Shown here: piece after piece, positions 44,838-51,820 of the stretch
How the letters are laid out: each line of letters starts with the position of its first letter
Position numbering within the stretch: position 1 is the stretch's first letter
The notes under the pieces: generated by a model
Databases searched by the model: none
The model's input: the letters and a program-made list of their open reading frames with translations, nothing else
Told to the model about the DNA's origin: nothing
DNA from: Hyphomicrobiales bacterium
GTDB taxonomy: Bacteria; Pseudomonadota; Alphaproteobacteria; Rhizobiales; Rhizobiaceae
Assembly (NCBI GenBank): GCA_900470965.1
Contig: UCCS01000012.1
Span: forward strand, 1-51,820
Direction of reading: 5' to 3'
DNA: 51,820 nucleotides
Made by a program: the position numbers and the translations under genes

Positions 44838-45257
44838 TCAGCCTTGCTTCTGCCGCAGTCGGATCACCACGTCGACATGGGCGATTTCCATACCCTCGGG
44901 CGGCGACGGCAGATTGGCGATGGTCAGATTGCTGATCGGAATATCGAGCACCTCGTTTTCGCCTTCGACGAAAAAGTGATGGTGATCGGAGACATTGGTG
45001 TCGAAATAGGTTTTGGCACTCTCGACGGCGAGAACGCGGATAAGGCCGGCTTCTGTGAACTGATGCAGCGTGTTGTAGACCGTCGCGAGCGAAACCGGCA
45101 CGCCAGCGGTGACTGCTTCCTCGTGCAGTTCCTCGACGGTCAAGTGCCGGTCGCCCTTGGCAAACAGGAGGTCGCCAAGCGCGACGCGCTGACGGGTGGG
45201 ACGTAGGCCTGCGCTACGCAGCCTGACCTCAATGGCGATCGGGGTTTCACCCGTCAT
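44838..45257 (-). CDS. irr: Iron response regulator Irr (Fur family)
   Basis: The 139-aa Fur-superfamily regulator has a DNA-binding winged helix LRPTRQRVALGDLLF (18-32) and TVYNTLHQFTEAGLIRVLAVE (59-79). H92-H93-H94 in SDHHHFF is the His triad linked to haem binding in rhizobial Irr. The N-terminal haem-regulatory Cys-Pro of Bradyrhizobium Irr is absent, as in Rhizobium. The ATG at 45257 has GGAG 9 nt ahead. Neighbouring fabA-fabB is a conserved rhizobial order. It represses or activates iron-responsive genes according to haem availability. Confidence 0.92.
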   Translation of the reverse strand: MTGETPIAIEVRLRSAGLRPTRQRVALGDLLFAKGDRHLTVEELHEEAVTAGVPVSLATVYNTLHQFTEAGLIRVLAVESAKTYFDTNVSDHHHFFVEGENEVLDIPISNLTIANLPSPPEGMEIAHVDVVIRLRQKQG

Positions 45258-45560
45258 TAACACCAACTCCGGTTATTCTGGCGAAAAGCAATCATGTTTG
45301 TTCAAAGCGATATAACTTTTGCGCAAAAGCCTTTCAATAGTTCAATGGGGACAAGAGCCTTCGAAAGGCCGCAAAAACGGGCTTTTGACGCAATTAGGTC
45401 TGGTCGCGGCCTTGGCCTTCCTGTATGCGACCACCAAATACTGGCTCAGACCCGGTCCGGAACGAAGAAATGAAGCCGCCATGCTTGCGCTTCATTTTCT
45501 GGTGAACTTGGACTAAAGACACACATCCATCGCCAAGAACGCGGGGGGAAACAGAGATTT
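45258..45560. other. 303-bp divergent intergenic region of irr and fabA with palindrome
   Basis: No convincing gene. It contains a perfect 14-bp palindrome CTTTTGCGCAAAAG at 45316-45329. A short plus-strand frame (45319-45516, TTG start, one hydrophobic segment ending KYWLRPG) has no ribosome binding site and is not called. The region must hold the irr and fabA promoters. Confidence 0.6.
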
Positions 45561-46076
45561 ATGACGACCAGACAGTCCAGCTACTCGTATGAAGAACTTA
45601 TCGCCTGCGCACATGGCGAGCTGTTCGGGCCTGGCAATGCGCAGCTGCCTTTGCCGCCTATGCTGATGGTTCATCGCATCACGGATATCTCTGAAACGGG
45701 CGGCACCTTCGACAAGGGCTATCTGCGGGCCGAATACGATGTTCGCCCTGACGACTGGTATTTCCCCTGCCATTTCGAAGGCAACCCGATCATGCCCGGC
45801 TGCCTTGGCCTTGACGGCATGTGGCAGCTGACCGGCTTCTATCTGGGTTGGCTCGGTGAACAGGGCCGCGGCATGGCGCTCTCGACCGGCGAAGTGAAGT
45901 TCAAGGGCATGGTCCGCCCGCACACGAAGCTGATTGAATACGGTATCGACTTTAAGCGCGTCATGCGCGGCCGTCTGGTGCTCGGCACTGCCGACGGCTG
46001 GCTGAAGGCGGATGGCGAAACCATTTATCAGGCGACCGATCTTCGCGTCGGTCTCTCGAAAGACAAGACGGCCTGA
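45561..46076 (+). CDS. fabA: 3-hydroxydecanoyl-ACP dehydratase/isomerase
   Basis: The 171-aa hot-dog-fold enzyme introduces the double bond for unsaturated fatty acids. The catalytic residues are H71 in [15 protein letters not shown] and D85 in [10 protein letters not shown], as in E. coli FabA. It begins the fabA-fabB-fabI operon. GGGGGG lies about 12 nt ahead of the ATG. Confidence 0.97.
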   Translation: MTTRQSSYSYEELIACAHGELFGPGNAQLPLPPMLMVHRITDISETGGTFDKGYLRAEYDVRPDDWYFPCHFEGNPIMPGCLGLDGMWQLTGFYLGWLGEQGRGMALSTGEVKFKGMVRPHTKLIEYGIDFKRVMRGRLVLGTADGWLKADGETIYQATDLRVGLSKDKTA

Positions 46077-46122
46077 AAACCGCATTTCGAGCGGCTCACG
46101 AAAACAACAAGGGTTTGATCAG

Positions 46123-47355
46123 ATGAGACGGGTAGTTGTCACGGGTCTAGGTGTCGTGTCTTCGATCGGAAACGACGCGGCCGAGGTCACCGAATCCCTG
46201 CGCCAGGCAAAGTCCGGTATTTCCTTCTCCAGCGATTTCGCCGAACACGGCTTCAAGTGCCAGGTCTGGGGCAGCCCCAAGCTCGGCGCCGACAAGCTCG
46301 CCGAACTGGTCGATCGCCGCGCCATGCGCTTCCTGTCGCAAGGCGGCGCCTGGAATCATGTCGCCATGAAGCAGGCGATCGCCGATTCCGGCCTGGAAGA
46401 CAAGGACTACAGCGAAAACGAGCGCGTCGGCATCATCATGGGTTCCGGCGGTCCGTCTACGCGTACGCTCATCGAAGCAGCCGAGATCACCGTCAAGAAC
46501 AACAGCCCGAAGCGCATCGGCCCCTTCGCCGTGCCGAAGGCCATGTCGTCTACAGCGTCCGCAACGCTTGCCACCTGGTTCAAGATCCACGGCGTCAACT
46601 ATTCTATCTCGTCTGCCTGCTCGACCTCCGCGCACTGCATCGGCAATGCCGTTGAAATGATCCAGTGGGGCAAGCAGGACATGATGTTTGCCGGCGGCCA
46701 CGAAGATCTCGACTGGACCATGTCGAACCTCTTCGACGCCATGGGCGCCATGTCCTCCAAGTACAACGATACGCCGGATACCGCTTCCCGAGCCTATGAC
46801 GTCAGCCGTGACGGCTTCGTCATCGCTGGCGGCGCTGGTGTGCTCGTCCTCGAGGAACTGGAACATGCCAAGGCACGGGGCGCCAAGATCTATGCTGAAA
46901 TCATTGGCTACGGCGCAACCTCCGATGGCTATGACATGGTCGCTCCCTCGGGCGAGGGTGCTATCCGTTGCATGCGTCAGGCGCTGGCGACCGTGAAGGG
47001 TGATGTCGATTACATCAACACGCACGGCACCTCGACACCGGTCGGCGACAGCAAGGAAATCGGCGCCATCCGTGCGGTTTTCGGCGAGAAGCTGCCGCAT
47101 ATCCAGTCCACCAAGTCGCTGACGGGCCATTCGCTCGGTGCCGCCGGTGTGCAGGAATCGATCTATTCGCTGCTGATGATGCAGGAAGGTTTCATCGGCG
47201 AAAGCGCGCATATCAAGGAACTCGATCCGGAATTCGAAGGCGTGCCGATCGTCCGCAAGCGCATCGACAATGCCAAGATCGACATTGCCCTCTCCAATTC
47301 CTTCGGCTTCGGCGGCACCAACGCCACGCTCGTGTTCCAGCGCTACAACGGATAA
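46123..47355 (+). CDS. fabB: 3-oxoacyl-ACP synthase I
   Basis: The 410-aa condensing enzyme has catalytic C166 in SSACSTS and His H301 (THGTSTP) and H336 (TGHSLGAAG). ATG 46123 gives the usual [10 protein letters not shown] start; the frame is open upstream into fabA. It works with FabA to elongate unsaturated acyl chains. A 46-bp gap follows fabA and a 5-bp gap precedes fabI. Confidence 0.96.
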   Translation: MRRVVVTGLGVVSSIGNDAAEVTESLRQAKSGISFSSDFAEHGFKCQVWGSPKLGADKLAELVDRRAMRFLSQGGAWNHVAMKQAIADSGLEDKDYSENERVGIIMGSGGPSTRTLIEAAEITVKNNSPKRIGPFAVPKAMSSTASATLATWFKIHGVNYSISSACSTSAHCIGNAVEMIQWGKQDMMFAGGHEDLDWTMSNLFDAMGAMSSKYNDTPDTASRAYDVSRDGFVIAGGAGVLVLEELEHAKARGAKIYAEIIGYGATSDGYDMVAPSGEGAIRCMRQALATVKGDVDYINTHGTSTPVGDSKEIGAIRAVFGEKLPHIQSTKSLTGHSLGAAGVQESIYSLLMMQEGFIGESAHIKELDPEFEGVPIVRKRIDNAKIDIALSNSFGFGGTNATLVFQRYNG

Positions 47356-47360
47356 TAACA

Positions 47361-48167
47361 ATGACCGGAATCATGCAGGGTAAGCGCGGCCTCATCATGG
47401 GCGTCGCAAACAACCATTCTATCGCCTGGGGAATTTCGAAGGCGCTCGCTGCCCAGGGCGCGGAACTGGCTTTCACTTTCCAGGGTGATGCGCTCGGCAA
47501 GCGCGTCAAGCCGCTTGCAGCTGAAGTCAATTCCGATTTTCTTCTGCCCTGCGATGTCGAGGACATCGCTTCGGTCGACACGGTCATCGACACGATCAAG
47601 GAGCGCTGGGGCAAGCTGGATTTCATCGTCCATGCGATCGGCTTTTCCGACAAGAATGAACTGAAGGGCCTCTACGCCGATACGACGCGCGAGAACTTCA
47701 GCCGCACCATGGTCATCTCCTGCTTCTCCTTCACGGAGATCGCCAAGCGCTGTGCGCCGTTGATGGAAGATGGCGGCACCATGCTGACGCTGACCTATAA
47801 CGGCTCCACGCGCGTGATCCCGAACTACAACGTCATGGGCGTCGCCAAGGCTGCTCTGGAAGCTTCCGTGCGCTATCTGGCGGCCGATTACGGTCCGCGC
47901 GGCATCCGCGTCAACGCTATCTCGGCAGGCCCGATCCGCACGCTCGCCGGCGCAGGCATTTCCGATGCCCGCGCCATCCTGTCGTGGAACCAGCGCAATG
48001 CACCGCTGCGCAAGACCGTCACCATCGATCACGTCGGCAGCTCCGCGCTGTACCTGCTTTCGGATCTCTCGATGGGCGTGACGGGCGAAATCCACTTCGT
48101 GGATGCCGGTTACAACATCACCTCCATGCCGGCACTGGAGACGCTGCGCAAGGCAGACGTCGAGTAA
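47361..48167 (+). CDS. fabI: Enoyl-ACP reductase (NADH)
   Basis: The 268-aa SDR-type enzyme has the FabI nucleotide-binding start MGVANNHSIAWGIS, and Y146, Y156 and K163 align exactly with E. coli FabI numbering (LTYNGST, NYNVMGVAKAA). It completes the fatty acid elongation cycle with FabA and FabB and ends at a strong terminator. Confidence 0.96.
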   Translation: MTGIMQGKRGLIMGVANNHSIAWGISKALAAQGAELAFTFQGDALGKRVKPLAAEVNSDFLLPCDVEDIASVDTVIDTIKERWGKLDFIVHAIGFSDKNELKGLYADTTRENFSRTMVISCFSFTEIAKRCAPLMEDGGTMLTLTYNGSTRVIPNYNVMGVAKAALEASVRYLAADYGPRGIRVNAISAGPIRTLAGAGISDARAILSWNQRNAPLRKTVTIDHVGSSALYLLSDLSMGVTGEIHFVDAGYNITSMPALETLRKADVE

Positions 48168-48188
48168 GGCCGGACAAGGCTTAAAAAG

Positions 48189-48215
48189 AAAAGGCGGCCA
48201 TCGGCCGCCTTTTTT
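48189..48215. terminator. Terminator of the fab operon (bidirectional)
   Basis: AAAAGGCGGCC / GGCCGCCTTTT pair over 11 bp with a 3-nt loop and a T6 tract at the plus end. It lies between convergent fabI (stop 48167) and the RsmC-like gene (stop 48214). A-rich DNA on the left gives T's on the other strand too. Confidence 0.93.
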
Positions 48216-49230
48216 ATTTACGTGCCCACAACACCTTGAAGCGGGCATTGCGGCAGGTTTCGCCGCTATCCTTGAAATGCTCTGCAAGCACCGGCTCATA
48301 AGGCAGGCCGCGATTGGCCACCAGCATCATCCGCCCGCCGCCGCGCAGCGAAGAGGCCGCCGTCTTGATCATTGCCTGTCCAAGTGAAGGCTCAGCCGCA
48401 TGGCCCTCATGGAAGGGCGGGTTCATGATGACGAGATCGTATTTGTCCCGCACCTGCTCGCCCGCCAGATCGTGCCAGAAGAAGCGCACAGGCGCGTCCG
48501 GGCAGTTTTCCGCCAGATTGGCCTTGGCGGCCTCCAGGGCCTCGTAGTTGGCCTCGTAGAGGTCAAGGCGGGCAAGGTTAGGAGACTTCTGTGCAAGTTC
48601 GGCGGAGAGATAGCCCCAGCCGGCGCCGAAATCGGCGGCGTCGCCGGTAAAATCGGTCGGCAGTCGCGAGGCGAGAAGCTGCGAACCGGCGTCGAGCCGG
48701 TCATGCGAGAACATGCCGGGCGAGGCAATGAAGCGGCCATCGACGCGAACCGGCGATTTGCCGAACTTCGCAACGATCTCACTGACATCGGCCGGCCGGC
48801 CGAACCAGAAGGCGACGCCATGATATTTCGGCATATGCTCGGTATCGAGGCCGAAACCTTCCACACGCTTGCGCAGCGGCTGGATGCCGTCTTCCTTGCC
48901 GCCGGCGACGACGATCAGCCCACCGGCCTTCACGCGGGAAAGGGCAGCGGCGATATTGGCTTCGTTTTCGCCCTTGTGCTTGGTGCAGAGCACCAGCGCT
49001 GCATCATAGTCTTCAGCGTCGATCTCCGGCTTCGCCTCGATGCGCTGCGCCAGAAGCTGTCTGTAGAGCGGCTTGAAGCCCTGTACGGCCTCCAGGGACG
49101 CGGCAAAGCCCTCGGGCAGGGCGAAGCCCGCCTCTGCGCCGAGGAAGAGCACACGCTCGCCTTCGCCTGGCGGCGTGACGGTTTCGCTGGCAAAGGGGTG
49201 GAAAAGGGTCTTCAGCGTCTCGCGGCTCAT
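48214..49230 (-). CDS. rsmC: RsmC-like class I SAM-dependent RNA guanine-N2 methyltransferase
   Basis: The 338-aa two-domain methyltransferase has a catalytic C-terminal domain with motif I AADFGAGWGYLSAEL (198-212) and the base-methylating NPPFHEGHA (270-278). The N-terminal half is a degenerate methyltransferase-like domain, as in RsmC (16S rRNA m2G1207) and RlmG. I call it RsmC-like; RlmG or a related enzyme is the alternative. It stands alone between the fab terminator and RIME-like copy 3. Confidence 0.85.
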   Translation of the reverse strand: MSRETLKTLFHPFASETVTPPGEGERVLFLGAEAGFALPEGFAASLEAVQGFKPLYRQLLAQRIEAKPEIDAEDYDAALVLCTKHKGENEANIAAALSRVKAGGLIVVAGGKEDGIQPLRKRVEGFGLDTEHMPKYHGVAFWFGRPADVSEIVAKFGKSPVRVDGRFIASPGMFSHDRLDAGSQLLASRLPTDFTGDAADFGAGWGYLSAELAQKSPNLARLDLYEANYEALEAAKANLAENCPDAPVRFFWHDLAGEQVRDKYDLVIMNPPFHEGHAAEPSLGQAMIKTAASSLRGGGRMMLVANRGLPYEPVLAEHFKDSGETCRNARFKVLWARK

Positions 49231-49248
49231 GATCTGGTCCCGTCATCT

Positions 49249-49297
49249 GGAGCAATTCCAGGAAACTGCGCAGCGGTTTTCGTCCGCAATTGCGCAA
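49249..49297. repeat. RIME-like repeat, copy 3 (degenerate)
   Basis: GGAGCAATTCCAGGAAACTGC-GCAGCGGTTTT-CGTCCGCAATTGCGC is a shorter, diverged version of the element at 18213-18315. It lies between the RsmC-like gene start and the pnp terminator. Confidence 0.65.
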
Positions 49298-49308
49298 AGG
49301 TCGAATAC

Positions 49309-49337
49309 AAAAAGGGCGCGGAAACAGTCCCGCGCCC
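49309..49337 (-). terminator. Intrinsic terminator of pnp
   Basis: GGGCGCGG (49314-49321) pairs with CCGCGCCC (49330-49337). On the minus strand the hairpin is followed by TTTTT (49313-49309). It is 24 bp past the pnp stop codon. Confidence 0.88.
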
Positions 49338-49361
49338 GGATATCAGCGGAGAAGGCGCGGA

Positions 49362-51512
49362 TTATTCGGCCGCTTCATCCTTCTTCTTGTCGCCCTTTTC
49401 GGCAGCCGGGATTTCCTGGCCGGTGGCCTGGTCGACGACCTTCATGGACAGGCGAACCTTGCCGCGCTCGTCGAAGCCGAGCAGCTTGACCCAGACCTTG
49501 TCGCCTTCCTTGACGACGTCCTGGGTCTTCGCGACACGCTCGGAAGCAAGCTGCGAGATGTGGACGAGGCCGTCACGGGCGCCGAAGAAGTTGACGAAGG
49601 CGCCGAAGTCGGCGGTCTTGACAACAGTGCCTTCGTAGATCTGGCCGATTTCCGGCTCGGCGACGATCGAGTGGATCCACTTGCGGGCCGCCTCGATTTC
49701 CTTGCCCGAGGAGGAGGCGATCTTGACGGTGCCGTCGTCCTCGATGTTGATCTTTGCGCCAGTCTTTTCGACGATTTCGCGGATGACCTTGCCGCCGGAG
49801 CCGATGACTTCGCGGATCTTGTCGACCGGAATGTTCATGACTTCGATGCGCGGAGCGAATTCGCCGAGCTGGCCACGGCTTTCGGTGATGGCCTTCGCCA
49901 TTTCGCCGAGAATGTGGGCGCGACCACCCTGGGCCTGGCCAAGAGCGACCTTCATGATCTCTTCGGTGATACCGGCGATCTTGATGTCCATCTGCAGCGA
50001 GGTGATGCCGTCGGCAGTACCTGCGACCTTGAAGTCCATGTCGCCGAGGTGATCTTCGTCACCAAGAATGTCGGAGAGGACGGCGAAGCGATCGCCTTCA
50101 AGGATCAGACCCATGGCGATACCGGCAACCGGCTTTGCGAGCGGTACACCTGCATCCATCAGAGCGAGCGAGGTGCCGCAGACGGTAGCCATCGAGGACG
50201 AGCCATTCGACTCGGTGATCTCGGAGACGACGCGCAGCGTATAGGGGAACTGTTCGGCGGAAGGCAGCATCGGGCGAATTGCGCGCCATGCGAGCTTGCC
50301 ATGACCGATTTCACGGCGACCCGGGGAGCCCATGCGGCCGGTTTCGCCGACCGAGTAGGGAGGGAAGTTGTAATGGAGCAGGAAGCGCTCCTTGTACATG
50401 CCCGTCAGGCTGTCGACATACTGCTCGTCTTCGCCGGTGCCGAGGGTGGCAACCACGATCGCCTGCGTTTCACCGCGGGTAAAGAGCGCCGAACCATGCG
50501 TGCGCGGCAGAAGGCCGACTTCCGATACGATCGGACGAACGGTTTCGAGGTCGCGACCATCGATGCGGCTCTTGGTGTCGAGGATGTTCCAGCGGACGAT
50601 CTTGGCCTGCAGGTGCTTGAAGATCGCGCCGACTTCTTCGGCCGTGTACTTGGCTTCGCCTTCCTCGGGGAGGAAGTGCGCCTTCACCTTGGCCTTGACG
50701 GCGTCGACAGCTGCGTAGCGGTCGGCCTTCTGGGTGATCTTGTAGGCTTCGCGAAGTTCGCCTTCGGCAAGGCCGAGCATTTCGGATTCGAGAGCGGAAT
50801 AGTCTTCCGGCTGGAAGTCACGCGGTTCCTTGGCGGCAACTTCGGCGAGCTTGATGATCGCGTCGAGAACCGGCTGGAAGCCCTTGTGGCCGAACATGAC
50901 GGCGCCGAGCATGACGTCTTCCGGAAGCTCCTTGGCTTCGGATTCGACCATCAGGACGGCATCGTAGGTGCCGGCAACGACGAGGTCGAGGCTCGATTCA
51001 TCCATCTCGTCGAGATGCGGGTTGAGAACGTATTCGCCATTGATGTAGCCGACGCGTGCGCCGCCGACCGGGCCCATGAAGGGAACGCCGGAAAGCGTCA
51101 ATGCCGCAGACGTTGCAACCATGGACAGGATGTCCGGGTTGTTCTCGAGGTCGTGCTGGATGACGGTGACAACGACCTGGGTGTCGTTCTTGTAGCCTTC
51201 CGGGAAGAGCGGGCGGATCGGGCGGTCGATCAGGCGGGAAACGAGGGTTTCGTTTTCGCTCGGGCGACCTTCGCGCTTGAAGTAGCCGCCGGGGATCTTG
51301 CCGGCTGCATAGGTCTTTTCCTGATAGTTGACCGTCAGCGGGAAGAAGTCCTGGCCGGGCTTCGGTGCCTTGGCGGAAACGACGGTCGCAAGAACCACGG
51401 TTTCGCCGTAGGTGGCGAGCACAGCACCGTCAGCCTGACGTGCGATCTTGCCGGTCTCGAGCTTGAGCGGGCGGCCTGCCCACTCGATTTCTACTTTATG
51501 TGTATCGAACAT
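49362..51512 (-). CDS. pnp: Polyribonucleotide nucleotidyltransferase (PNPase)
   Basis: The 716-aa PNPase has two RNase PH domains (about 10-145 and 315-540; for example [58 protein letters not shown]). A KH domain ([30 protein letters not shown]) and an S1 domain ([33 protein letters not shown]) follow, then an acidic/Lys C-terminus. The ATG at 51512 follows AAGGA and gives the normal [13 protein letters not shown] start. It performs phosphorolytic 3'-5' RNA decay. rpsO is usually just upstream and would lie beyond the right edge. Confidence 0.98.
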   Translation of the reverse strand: MFDTHKVEIEWAGRPLKLETGKIARQADGAVLATYGETVVLATVVSAKAPKPGQDFFPLTVNYQEKTYAAGKIPGGYFKREGRPSENETLVSRLIDRPIRPLFPEGYKNDTQVVVTVIQHDLENNPDILSMVATSAALTLSGVPFMGPVGGARVGYINGEYVLNPHLDEMDESSLDLVVAGTYDAVLMVESEAKELPEDVMLGAVMFGHKGFQPVLDAIIKLAEVAAKEPRDFQPEDYSALESEMLGLAEGELREAYKITQKADRYAAVDAVKAKVKAHFLPEEGEAKYTAEEVGAIFKHLQAKIVRWNILDTKSRIDGRDLETVRPIVSEVGLLPRTHGSALFTRGETQAIVVATLGTGEDEQYVDSLTGMYKERFLLHYNFPPYSVGETGRMGSPGRREIGHGKLAWRAIRPMLPSAEQFPYTLRVVSEITESNGSSSMATVCGTSLALMDAGVPLAKPVAGIAMGLILEGDRFAVLSDILGDEDHLGDMDFKVAGTADGITSLQMDIKIAGITEEIMKVALGQAQGGRAHILGEMAKAITESRGQLGEFAPRIEVMNIPVDKIREVIGSGGKVIREIVEKTGAKINIEDDGTVKIASSSGKEIEAARKWIHSIVAEPEIGQIYEGTVVKTADFGAFVNFFGARDGLVHISQLASERVAKTQDVVKEGDKVWVKLLGFDERGKVRLSMKVVDQATGQEIPAAEKGDKKKDEAAE

Positions 51513-51820
51513 GTCTTGTCCTTCAATGCAGCCAACGCGCCGTCTCCGTGAGGAGCAGCACAGCGTCGACCGCAATCAATGTGACGCATCACGGGCAAGA
51601 CAACGGGAAGCTTCGAACGGACGATTTCCCTCGGGAAATCGGGCCAAAGCTCTTGTGAAACTCTGGCCGAAAGCATCCGGCAATCCTGCCCCATGACAGG
51701 TCAACGGTTGGTTTGGCAGATCCGGCCCATCCGGAACTGCCGTCTTTCCATTCACACAAATAGCGCGCGCCTGGAAAATGTCATCGGGAGACGCACTCCC
51801 GGAAAAACAATCGGCGGGGG
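51513..51820. other. pnp leader region with hairpins, window edge
   Basis: No gene is seen in 308 bp, which likely contains the pnp promoter and leader. Two hairpins stand out: CGATTTCCC / GGGAAATCG (51622-51641; 9-bp arms, 2-nt loop) and CGGGAG / CTCCCG (51785-51801). A minus-strand frame overlapping pnp (51491-51694) is a shadow with no supported start. Confidence 0.55.

Noticed and set aside
45319..45516. 65-aa plus-strand frame with one hydrophobic segment between irr and fabA
   Set aside because: TTG start inside a palindrome, no Shine-Dalgarno sequence, no known homologue; could be real but is not supported.
51491..51694. 67-aa minus-strand frame overlapping the pnp start
   Set aside because: Out of frame with pnp, no ribosome binding site, no homologue recognised.

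Overview
The window is an ordinary-looking stretch of an alphaproteobacterial chromosome, most likely Rhizobium or a close relative. Supporting evidence: GC-rich coding DNA, an Irr-type Fur regulator beside fabA-fabB-fabI, class II aroA linked to cmk and rpsA, an FYDLN acid-tailed protein, three copies of a RIME-like rhizobial intergenic palindromic repeat, and many ABC sugar-import and Gfo/Idh/MocA genes. No integrase, transposase, phage gene or CRISPR array was seen.

Layout. (1) 1-3.7 kb, minus strand: three unrecognised genes in a row (a 336-aa Asp/Asn/Thr-rich protein, a 683-aa protein with recurring Q-x6-D-x-D motifs, and a third cut by the left edge). They lack signal peptides and look like surface or secreted repeat proteins. 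An A+T-richer gap of about 870 bp follows, then a LuxR-type regulator with a degenerate receiver domain. (2) 6.0-11.5 kb, plus: UDP-xylose synthase, UDP-xylose/UDP-glucose 4-epimerase, a membrane GT2 polysaccharide synthase, a DUF995 exported protein and a secreted GH26-like hydrolase. This resembles the arabinose-containing polysaccharide (APS) operon known from Sinorhizobium meliloti. (3) 11.5-16.9 kb: an orphan sugar-binding protein divergent from a LacI regulator, a DUF2264 protein and a 2-hydroxyacid dehydrogenase. (4) 16.9-27.8 kb: two divergent operons around a TetR regulator. One holds Gfo/Idh/MocA, DUF993, a sugar-phosphate isomerase/epimerase and a second Gfo/Idh/MocA. The other holds a complete ABC sugar importer plus a third Gfo/Idh/MocA. 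Both promoters carry the same palindrome at the same distance from a TTGACA box, so the TetR protein very probably controls both. (5) 27.9-31.2 kb: a choline-kinase-like phosphotransferase abutting a dimethylglycine/sarcosine dehydrogenase-GcvT fusion. (6) 31.3-34.2 kb: uxuB and uxaC for hexuronate catabolism.

(7) 34.3-51.8 kb is mainly housekeeping: slyX, an NrnC-like nanoRNase, an unknown rhizobial protein, aroA, a PaiB-like gene, cmk and rpsA, FYDLN protein, tRNA-Ala(GGC), two small membrane proteins, a small exported protein, irr, fabA-fabB-fabI, an rsmC-like methyltransferase and pnp. Several clear intrinsic terminators punctuate this part.

How the genes work together: the central 20 kb is a sugar/uronate uptake and oxidation region. 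Binding protein, permeases and ATPase bring a glycoside in. The Gfo/Idh/MocA enzymes, isomerase and aldolase-like DUF993 would oxidise, rearrange and possibly cleave it. UxaC and UxuB process hexuronates. The exact substrates cannot be read from sequence. The best candidates for something undescribed are the repeat-protein locus at the left end and the TetR-controlled DUF993/Gfo pathway.
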